The position numbers and the translations under genes were made by a program. This document shows positions 23,921 through 34,700 of a DNA stretch of 42,737 nucleotides, in pieces. The stretch covers positions 1 to 42,737 of the forward strand of contig JALXCV010000116.1 in assembly GCA_026990765.1 (NCBI GenBank), given 5' to 3'. Each line of letters opens with the position of its first letter. Positions within the stretch are counted from its first letter, which is position 1. The notes below the pieces were generated by a model, which saw only the letters and a program-made list of their open reading frames with translations, searched no databases and had not been told where the DNA came from. Source of the DNA: Hyphomicrobiales bacterium. Its GTDB lineage: Bacteria > Pseudomonadota > Alphaproteobacteria > Rhizobiales > Aestuariivirgaceae.

Positions 23921-24100
23921 TTGTATCAGGCAGACATACAAAGCAGCCTGATGATTGATGGAATGGGCAAGGATGTGATTTATTATTATGACATCAAACT
24001 GCCGGTTTCAGTTGTCATTAAAGGATCAGGCAACAGCATTCCGGAGAAAACCCGTATTATCTTCACTGGCGCACCCACAAGGCTTTGCATCCTTGCGTGA
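23921..24100 (+). CDS. Possible small protein or gene remnant, 59 residues
   Basis: An open frame from TTG 23921 to TGA 24100 (an ATG lies at 23951) in the 313-nt gap between the tusE and rsmB starts. It encodes LYQADIQSSLMIDGMGKDV and then a well-balanced stretch with YYYDIKLPVSVVIKG and RIIFTGAPTRLCILA. The composition is more protein-like than chance frames here, but there is no clear ribosome site and I recognise no family. It could be a small gene, a remnant of a longer gene whose start is lost, or chance. Confidence 0.3.
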   Translation: MYQADIQSSLMIDGMGKDVIYYYDIKLPVSVVIKGSGNSIPEKTRIIFTGAPTRLCILA

Positions 24101-24117
24101 ATGAAAAAGACCGGGGT

Positions 24118-25407
24118 TTATATCATTTCCATAATGCTTATGAAGAAACCGTCTGTATCGTGATCAAGCGGGGTCAGCAGCAGGGAATTCGGGTCTGTAT
24201 GGTTGTTGGCTACAAGACCGGAAAGACCGGACTTTTGGGCTATCTGAGCTATGGGAACCGGTTTGAAGCGAGGATTTTGTGACAGGAACTTTTCAACCTG
24301 CTGTGTGTTTTCCTGTGGCAATACAGAACAGGTTACATAGACCAGACGAGTGCCGGGTCTGGCAAGGCTTGCAGCAGTTTGAAGAACTGTCTGTTGATCG
24401 CTCAAGCGCTGTTCAAGGGTTTCTGGTTTCAGTCGCCATTTGGCATCTGGTTTGCGGCGCCAGGAGCCGGTGCCGGTGCAGGGGGCATCGATGAAAATCG
24501 TGTCCAGCCTGCCAGCCAGAGCTTCAAGGCGCTGCGGCTCATCAGCGGGGATAATCTGGGTATTGCGGACACCGGCCCTGCCTATGCGTTCAAAGATCGG
24601 GCGCAAACGGTGTTTGTTGTTGTCATAGACATGTATCTGACCCTTATTGGCCATAGAAGCGGCAAGCGCCAGGGTCTTGCCACCAGCCCCTGCACAAATA
24701 TCTGCGACCTGCATTCCCGGATTGGCGAGCGCCAGTCTGGCAACAATCTGTGAGGCGGTGTCCTGTACCTCGAACCAGCCTTTGGCATGGGCCGGTTCAA
24801 CCTCGACATTGGGAGTGCGACCACCAGCTTTGGGTGGAGCGATACGGATAGCTTCTGGCAGCCATTGGCTTTGAACGGCACCAAATTTGGCAAATGCCTT
24901 AAGAAGCTTTTCCGGGGTGGTTTTAAGGGTGTTGGTGCGCAAATCCAGCGGAGCACGCATTGCCAGCGCCCTGCCCTGATCTGCTGATTTTTCTCCAAAA
25001 ACTGTCTTGAACGCATCATCGAGCCATTGTGGATAATCGCCGCTTATCCAGTCTGGCTCATCACCGGTCAGGCTGGCACTGAGACGGGTTGTTTCATCAT
25101 CACTCAAAGGACCAGGGCCGAATTTGCCGGCAAAGGCTGCGGCAATTTCCTCATGTGGCAATTGCCATGCCTGCGCGGCAACACCGATGACCAGCGCTCG
25201 GGATGTGTCGGCCTGCATCAGGTGGCAAAGCGAGTTTTTACGGCGTAATGCGTCAAACACCAGATTGCCGATGGCAGCACGGTCACCAGAACCTGCAAAG
25301 CGGTGGGCGCGGCCCCAGTCTTTCAGGGCAGCAGAGGTCGGGCGGTGCCGGGTTTCGATTTCGTCCAGCACTTCAATGGCTGCTGACAGCCTTCCGCCTA
25401 ATTGCAT
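24118..25407 (-). CDS. rsmB: RsmB-type 16S rRNA (cytosine-C5) methyltransferase
   Basis: A 429-residue NOL1/NOP2/Sun-family methyltransferase. The N-terminal part resembles the NusB-like RNA-binding domain (RFAGSGDRAAIGNLVFDALRR). The SAM site follows as VADICAGAGGKTLALA, then FIDAPCTGTGSWRRKPDAKWR (motif IV with a PC cysteine) and VYVTCSVLPQEN (motif VI catalytic TCS). It methylates cytosine 5 of 16S rRNA (967 in E. coli) or a related RNA. The ATG at 25407 follows AGGAATT; the track upstream is TTG. It follows guaB by 46 nt, likely one transcript. Confidence 0.88.
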   Translation of the reverse strand: MQLGGRLSAAIEVLDEIETRHRPTSAALKDWGRAHRFAGSGDRAAIGNLVFDALRRKNSLCHLMQADTSRALVIGVAAQAWQLPHEEIAAAFAGKFGPGPLSDDETTRLSASLTGDEPDWISGDYPQWLDDAFKTVFGEKSADQGRALAMRAPLDLRTNTLKTTPEKLLKAFAKFGAVQSQWLPEAIRIAPPKAGGRTPNVEVEPAHAKGWFEVQDTASQIVARLALANPGMQVADICAGAGGKTLALAASMANKGQIHVYDNNKHRLRPIFERIGRAGVRNTQIIPADEPQRLEALAGRLDTIFIDAPCTGTGSWRRKPDAKWRLKPETLEQRLSDQQTVLQTAASLARPGTRLVYVTCSVLPQENTQQVEKFLSQNPRFKPVPIAQIAQKSGLSGLVANNHTDPNSLLLTPLDHDTDGFFISIMEMI

Positions 25408-25453
25408 GATCAATTCCTGTTTGCAGTAACGCTCAAAGAGGCTGTCGCCAGAC

Positions 25454-27025
<1,572 letters not shown>

Positions 27026-27142
27026 TTATCAGGTTGACGAGTGTCTTTATCACTAATTGGGCCGGTGGGTAAAGGAGATAAGTGGGAAATCAACACAGCA
27101 ACTATTTGCGTGTGACAATCTGCAAATAAGCCTTGCCAATCT

Positions 27143-27157
27143 GTTCTCTTTTTGTTC
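27143..27157 (+). promoter_or_regulatory. LexA (SOS) box upstream of the Y-family polymerase
   Basis: GTTC-TCTTTTT-GTTC is an exact match to GTTC-N7-GTTC, the LexA operator of alphaproteobacteria. It lies 60 nt before the polymerase ATG, so that gene is expected to be DNA-damage inducible. Confidence 0.75.
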
Positions 27158-27217
27158 TTATGTCATCTCTGAATATCAAGGGGCGTGTAACTGCGCCCTG
27201 CCCATGGAGATGATGGA

Positions 27218-28465
27218 ATGCGAAGGCCGGAGGTTGTTGAGAGGTTATATCTGGATTTTGACGGTTTTTTTGCGTCGGTAATGCAGCAGGTATATCCGGC
27301 ATTGCGGGGGCGACCTGTCGGGGTGGTACCGTTTGCCGGGACAGATCGAACGGTGGTTATTGCCTGTTCAAAGGAAGCCAAAAGGGCCGGTTGCAGCAAT
27401 GTGATGAACATTGCCGATGCGCTGGCAAAGTGCCCTGAACTGGTGCTGGCACCGCAAGAGCCTGATTTGTACCGGCGCGCCCATAATGCGCTATTGTCGG
27501 AGATTTCAGCGGTTATTCCGATTGATGCCATCAAGTCGATTGATGAAATCACCTGCGTGCTGGATATTCGCCAGCGCCATGACCCGGAAAGGCTGGGTCA
27601 GAAAATCAAACAGCGGATCAACCGCTATATTGGTCCATATATAACCTGCTCCATCGGCTTTGCCGCCAACCGGCAACTGGCCAAGATTGCCGGTAAACAG
27701 AACAAGCCGAACGGCATTACCATCTGGCACCCGCATATGATGCCAGAGCCGCTATATCCGATATTGTTTGAGGATATTCCCGGCATTGGCGGGCGGATGG
27801 AAAAGCGGCTTTACCGGCACGGTATCGCCAATATGCAGCAATTAATGGCGCTGTCACCCAAACAGATGCGCAAGATCTGGCGCAATGTGACCGGGGAGCG
27901 ATTATGGTATGCGCTGCATGGCTATGACATTCAGGCACCTGAAAGCCAGCGCGGCATGTTTGGCCATGGAAGGGTATTGCCGCCGGACAGCCGCACATTG
28001 CCCAGGGCGAAAGAGATCGCCCGCCTGTTGCTGATCAAGGCCGGGCGCAGGCTGCGGCGCGAGGGGTTTTATGCTTCCAGCTTCTGGCTGTCACTGGCAA
28101 TTCGGGACGGGTCATGGAGCGACCATTTGGGCCTGCCGATCGTTAATGATGACAAGGCCATACTGGCAGCCCTTGATACGCTGTGGCGCAGGGCCGAGGG
28201 TGAACTTTCGGCCCGGCAGGTGATTTACCGGGTGCATGTAACCCTTGGCGATCTGTCATGCGCTGATCACCGGCAGATGGACATGTTGCTGAATGATGAT
28301 CTGGCACGGCGCAAATGGGAGGCGATCACCCGCGCCATGGACAGTCTTAATTCAAAATACAGCCAGACCGTGGTGTCACTTGGCATGTGGAACCCGCCAG
28401 AGGGTGGCAATGTCGGCGGCAAGATCAGCTATACGCGCATTCCTTCAGCGGATGATTTTTGGTGA
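27218..28465 (+). CDS. Y-family translesion DNA polymerase (DinB/Pol IV-like)
   Basis: A 415-residue polymerase. The first catalytic motif is YLDFDGFFASV (Asp13, Asp15) and the second SIDE (residues 107-110, with Asp109 and Glu110). They are followed by SIGFAANRQLAKIAGKQNKPNG, a palm/thumb signature, and a helix-hairpin-helix-like DIPGIGGRMEKRLYRHGI. The C-terminal little-finger region is longer than in E. coli Pol IV and the protein ends PSADDFW with no obvious beta-clamp QLSLF motif. The ATG at 27218 has GGAGA 7 nt upstream. The LexA box before it supports SOS control, and the downstream Cys-rich gene overlaps its stop. Confidence 0.92.
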   Translation: MRRPEVVERLYLDFDGFFASVMQQVYPALRGRPVGVVPFAGTDRTVVIACSKEAKRAGCSNVMNIADALAKCPELVLAPQEPDLYRRAHNALLSEISAVIPIDAIKSIDEITCVLDIRQRHDPERLGQKIKQRINRYIGPYITCSIGFAANRQLAKIAGKQNKPNGITIWHPHMMPEPLYPILFEDIPGIGGRMEKRLYRHGIANMQQLMALSPKQMRKIWRNVTGERLWYALHGYDIQAPESQRGMFGHGRVLPPDSRTLPRAKEIARLLLIKAGRRLRREGFYASSFWLSLAIRDGSWSDHLGLPIVNDDKAILAALDTLWRRAEGELSARQVIYRVHVTLGDLSCADHRQMDMLLNDDLARRKWEAITRAMDSLNSKYSQTVVSLGMWNPPEGGNVGGKISYTRIPSADDFW

Positions 28466-28716
28466 TGAACTGGAAAACCGACCTGCAATTATGCGATCTG
28501 GAACCGCATGAACGGTTCGAACTTACCTGCCTTGCCTGCGGGCATGTACATTACCGCACAGTCAGCGAACTGCGCCAGCACAGCGAGTTGACCTTTGCAT
28601 GGCTGGACGAAATAGAGCGCGATGAATGCTGCCATGCCAGAGGCTGCCACGGAAGAGTGAGACTGGCACTATGTCACAACAACCTCAATAGCGGGTTCAT
28701 TGGCGGGCTGGCTTAG
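28465..28716 (+). CDS. Small Cys-rich (zinc-ribbon-like) protein coupled to the polymerase gene
   Basis: An 83-residue protein whose ATG overlaps the polymerase stop (TGATG), indicating translational coupling. Two cysteine clusters, TCLACGHVHY (Cys22, Cys25) and ECCHARGCHG (Cys55, Cys56, Cys61), suggest a metal-binding ribbon. I do not recognise a named family. A partner role in translesion synthesis is suggested by position only. The small size, coupling and cysteine pattern argue it is a real gene. Confidence 0.7.
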   Translation: MNWKTDLQLCDLEPHERFELTCLACGHVHYRTVSELRQHSELTFAWLDEIERDECCHARGCHGRVRLALCHNNLNSGFIGGLA

Positions 28717-28724
28717 ACCAACAA

Positions 28725-31700
28725 TTATCCAAAAATAAAATCACTACTACTTATTCCAAAAGTAAAGCCAGAAAAAGTTATGGTATCGGATATTGATGCA
28801 TCAAGATTGTCGAAATGCGCTATGGTATCATCACCGGAAATTTCAAACCGCAAATCCCCAACAGCAAGCGAAGAACCACTCATATCCACCATCTCGGTAC
28901 CATTGGCAAAGTCATGAATGACATCATTTCCAAAATTGTCATTAAAGGCAAAAGTATCAGTGCCGGTAAGACCAAACAGATGATCATTGCCGCCTCCACC
29001 ATTGATTACATTATCAGTAACGTAACTGCCAATAAGTGTATCTGCATAGGATGACCCGAGAATATTTTCCATACTCACCAAACTGTCTCCCTGGGCATCA
29101 CCTCCAACGCCTGTGCCATTATAAAGGCGTACAGTCACACCGGATGAAGAACTGACATAAGAGACTGTGTCATTGCCTGTCAGGCCATTTATTGTATCAG
29201 CACCGGCTCCACCTTCAAGGATATTATCCATATTGAAGGCACCATAAATGCTATCAGCAAAGCTGGAACCAATAACATTTTCAACATTGTTGAGTGTATC
29301 ACCCTGTGCATCATTACCAAAAGCCGTGCCATTGTACAGGAGTACTGCTACACCACCACCAGAATCAGAATATGTGGCTGTATCGGAACCAATAGAACCG
29401 TTCAGAACATCTGCTCCGGCTCCACCACTGAGCAAATCATCGCCCCACCCACCATAAAGCGCATCATTACCGGACAGTCCGAACAGCAAGTCATTGCCAA
29501 CCCCACCAGAAAGGAAGTTACTGGCATTAAAAGTCCCAAACAATGCATCATTATAATCTGAACCTATGGCATTTTCCATGCTTACCAGAGTATCGCCATG
29601 AGCATCACCGCCAGACCCGGTACCATTATACAGGCGAACAGTTACGCTTGCTGATGAATGAGCATAAGAGGCTGTATCTCTGCCGGTCAGACCATTAATA
29701 TAATCAGCTCCAGCCCCACCTTCCAAAATATTATTGACACCATAAGAACCAATCAGCGCATCTATATGGTCTGAACCGATGACATTTTCAATATCCTCCA
29801 GCATGTCACCATGGGCCTCCCCTCCAGAGCCTGTTCCATTGTATAGTCTGATGGTTACAGCACTCCCTGAGTGTTGATAAATAACGGTATCACTACCTAC
29901 TCCTCCCTGTAGTATATCTGCTCCACTTCCTCCTTCCAGACGATCATTCCCGGTGTTACCTTGCAAAGTATCTCGCCCAGCAAGACCAACAATATAGTCG
30001 TTACCACTTCCACCCGAAAGTATATTGCCAATCTGTGAAGAAGTACCTGTCAAAGTGTCATCATGATCAGACCCATGAGCATTCTCGATACCATGATAAA
30101 AATCTCCCTCAGCATCACCATTTCTCCCAACACCTGTTTCAAGGTTTACATCTACAGCACTGGTTGACCCAGTATAAGTAACTGTATCTGCCCCGTTTTC
30201 TCCCCGGAGTATATCTGCTCCAGCCCCTCCACTGAGCAAATCATTACCTGCGCCTCCATTAAGAATGTCATTACCGGAAAGCCCAAACAATATATCGCTC
30301 CCGGAACCACCTGTCAGAACATTGCTTTCATCATAAGAGCCAAACAACACATCATCATTGGTAGAGCCAGTTACATTTTCAATGTTTGCCAGCATGTCAC
30401 CTTCAGCATCGCCTCCTTGGCCAGTGCCATTAAACAGACGAATAACAACACCTTGAGATGATGTGGAATAAGAAGCCGTATCATTGCCAGAAAGACCATC
30501 CAGATAATCAGCCCCTGCCCCACCTTCAATGGTATTATTACTATTATAACTGCCTATCAGTGCATCATTGAATTTTGACCCCGTAATATTCTCAATATTG
30601 AGCAATCTGTCTCCTTCTGCATCACTTCCAGATCCGGAGCCATTATATAACCTTACTGTAACAGCACCCTGTGAAGAAGAATAAGATACCGTGTCAACTC
30701 CAATACCTCCGTTTATAGCATCAGAACCTTCACCACCATCAAGTATATCGTCATTCCAACCACCATAAAGTGCATCATCACCTGATAACCCAAACAGATA
30801 GTCCCGTCCTTCACCACCTGAAAGAAAGTTGGCAGCACCATAGGTTCCAATCAAGGTATCATTATAGCTTGAGCCAATAGCATTTTGAAAATTAGCAAGA
30901 ATATCACCTTCAGCATCACCTCCGACACCAGAACCATTATAAAGCCGGATGGTTACAGCAGCTTCTGAATCACTATAAGACACAGCGTTGTTACCTGTCA
31001 GTCCATTTAGGTAATCTGCGCCGGCGCCGCCTTCTATTATGTTGTTTTGCCCATAGGTGCCTATAAGGACATCATTAAACTGTGATCCGATGATATTCTG
31101 CATATTTACTATGATGTCACCTTGAGCATCATTGCCAGCACCTGTCCCGTTGAACAGACGCACTGTGACACTACCGTCAGCATCTTCGTATGATACGGTA
31201 TTTTGTCCAGTCAAACCATTAATATAGTCAGCACCAGAGCCACCATTTATAACATTATCGGTATTGTAAGAGCCGATCAGCGTATCTGCCTGGGAAGAAC
31301 CAACTATACCTTCGATGCTGTCCAGCATATCACCTTCAGCATCACCTCCGCTGCCCGAACCATTATACAACCGTACGGTTACACCAAGCTTTGAGCCGTC
31401 ATATGATGCCGTATCATAGCCAATGCCGCCATTAATGGAATCTATCCCTGCCCCGCCATTTAGCAGATCATCTCCCCAGCCACCATAAAGAGCGTCATAA
31501 CCAGACAATCCGAAAAGAACGTCATCGCCTTGCCCCCCTGACAGGAAATTACTGGAATTATAACCTCCGATCAAAGTGTCAGAATAGGCAGAACCAATAA
31601 CATTATCGATATTTGCCAATGTATCACCATGAGCATCACTCCCGGTGCTGGTACCATTGTAAATCCTTACAGTTACTCTTCCTGAAGAACTTGCATAAGA

Positions 31701-34700
31701 TACCGTATTATTTCCCGTCAAACCATTAATATAGTCTGCCCCGGCACCACCCTCTATCATATTGTTGACACCGTAACTGCCAATCAGGGCATCTGCAAAG
31801 GATGATCCAACTATATTTTCTATATTGGTTAAAACGTCACCTTGAGCATCGCTCCCAACGCCCGTGCCGTTATACAATCGAACTGTTACAGACCCTGAGG
31901 ATTCAAAATACGTTGCTGTGTCATCACCAGCACCACCATCCAGATTATCTGCCCCAGGACCACCGTTAACAATATCGGCACCACCACCACCCTTTATGTC
32001 ATCAATACCGCCATTTCCTATTAATGAGTTGTTCTCATTATTACCGACAATGAGATCATCCCCTCCACCAGTAATAACATTTTCTATGCTGACAAGCGTA
32101 TCAAAATCTTCATTTCCACCAGTAGCTCCACCATTAGCCACTTGTTCAGCACTAAGGATCGCAAATCTGTCTTCGCCTGCTTCAAAAACCAGATTGCTAC
32201 GAAGTTTTACAATATTGCTGTTCAGATTAACTTCATAATTTACATCCGGTTGACCAGAATACATCATATCAAGAGTATCAGTATCTGAACCTCCATCCAG
32301 AATGGCCCCTGATAATTCTCCACTCAATATGTCTTTACCATCACCCCCATGCTGATCACCGCCACCGATAAGAACATTATCACCTCCGGTTACAGATAAA
32401 GCGCTTGTGGTTTGAGAAATAACCAGATCTGAGAGAGAAGATCCTGCAGAAAGCAGGATGGCAAGCTTTTCTGGAGATATTCTGTCACTTTCTGTTACAT
32501 TAGTAAAAAACCCTCTGCTAGCGGCCTCTTCTTTAAGATCAATAATTCTATTTACCTGGCGACCATTGACGCCATAGCTCATGGCAATTTCCAAATATTC
32601 GATACGATCTTCCTCAAAAGCCTGATTATATATGGTTACAGAGTTCAACCGATCGTCAAAAAACAGATCCTCATCAAAAAAATTAATGGTAAGGGATGCA
32701 CCATTTTGATCAAAAGTAACCTTGAGCTCTTCAGGGCTCAAGAACGACGATTTGATGTTTCTTAGATTAGCATAAACTATAACATCTCGGTCTGAACTTG
32801 TTCCATCGTCAATTATCCTGGTACGGTTTCTTCCATCATCATCATCATCGGCAGAGAAAATAACATATGTGTCATTCCCGGTCCCTCCTATGGCCAGAGC
32901 CCCATCCTGATCAGGGGACAAAATATCATTTCCACTACCACCATAAAGATAGTCAAACTGTTCTCCTCCCCATATCTTGTCATCACCACCCAGGCCATAA
33001 AGAAAATCTGTAGAAGCAAGGCCTTCAATTAGATCGGAGGAACCTGATCCGTATATGACATCTCCTGTTTCAGAACCGGTTAACCCATCCGTAGCGCTTG
33101 GCGGGTAATAATTATTAACATCAAGCGACAAACCCAGGCCATATTGTTTGATTATCAGATCACGGTCTACTTCCGATATTTCGCTGTTCAGGCCTATTTT
33201 TAACAGCTGGCCTTTAAAGAAACTGTGATCCTTGAATGTGAAATAGCCTTCAATATCCGGTGCAACCAGATTCTCCCCTTTGAAAAACCCAGTAAGTTGA
33301 TCAACATTAATTGTAGATTTAACGCCAGCACTCAGCTTCAGATTAGTACCAACAGGAAGTCCTGCCTCGACTTTTATCTGCACTTCTTCCGGTCCGATTT
33401 CCCCTGCCAGAAGGTTAGCAATATCCGAGGTCTTCAGGTCGAAGCTAAACATTTTTCCAGCAAGCCTCACCACAGGAAGTTCCCCAAACACAGCAGATGA
33501 ATTAATACCAAAATCAAAGAACTCCATATCATCTTGGTATAAATCTGCAGTTTGCGAGTCAAACTGGACAGGACTCAAACTCAGGGCTACCTTGCCATTT
33601 ACTATGTTGGGATGCAGAATTGACGTCGAAGCGCTAAAAAATGTCGTAACTTTTCCATGTTCATTGCCATCATACCCCCCTCTGCCTTCAGGGGTAATTT
33701 GCAACAGGTCAGCAAGGTCGATACTATACCCGACACTGGACCCAAGTGTATATGCGGCATTGGCAGAAAAATCAACGGAAAGCAAATATTTAGTATTTTG
33801 ATGTTCATATAGCTCAGTAAGATAATCAATAACCTTGCTGTATATTTCATGCTTCAAGTTGTTATTAGTTATTGTATCCAGAGCAATTTCTGCATATTCT
33901 GTAAATACTGAAGGAAAACTGCCAATAAACAATTTGGCTATGCTAAATAAAAATGGCGATATTTCCGGAAGCTTGGCATCATCATTCAAAATCCGACCAA
34001 TCGCTGTACTATTGGAAACACTTGATCCGGCAGGTTGATTTTCCAACCTTACAATAAAACTTTCATTATCCTCAAATTCTGTATCCCCTTTTACATTGAC
34101 CGAAATAGTCTTTGCAGTTTCATTGGCCGCAAAATTAAGAATATAACTTCCAGGAGAAGTAACAAAATCGGTGTTTATATCAGCTGCATTTGGGGATGTG
34201 CCATCAAAGGTCCACCAAATAGTTTCACTACCGGAAACATCTCCGGATCGGGTAACGGTAAAGGTGTAACCGGTTTCCCCAACATCACCTTCGTACTTGA
34301 CTGCATCGTCAGCTGATATTGAAAAGATAGAGCCTACAGGAGGTGTTGTTCCCCCAGCATCAAGAACATCTCCAAAAGCCTGACCATCAGCAATGGTTGC
34401 TCCATTACCCCCACTCAAAGATGTTATTACCAGAGGTACTGTAACGTCAGGGTTTACAATACCATCATTGACCGTACTGATATGGATTTCACTACTGCTG
34501 ACATTTGCAGGAACAGTCAGAGTACCACTCCACTGCGCGTTTCCGGCGCCACTTCCAGCACCAGAACCAGCTTCCCATATCACATTCACAGGATATTGAT
34601 TTGCATTAGAAATATTTACCTGAAAAACAAGGTCCTGCCCTTCTGTTACAGTGGATGCATCATTAACGGAAACTGCTGGTTTTGGGTCATTTACAGTACC

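Noticed and set aside
31203-32238. Plus-strand frames opposite the RTX repeats, also at 33225, 34035, 37753 and 41709
   Set aside because: Shadows created by the repeated Gly-Asp-rich coding sequence.
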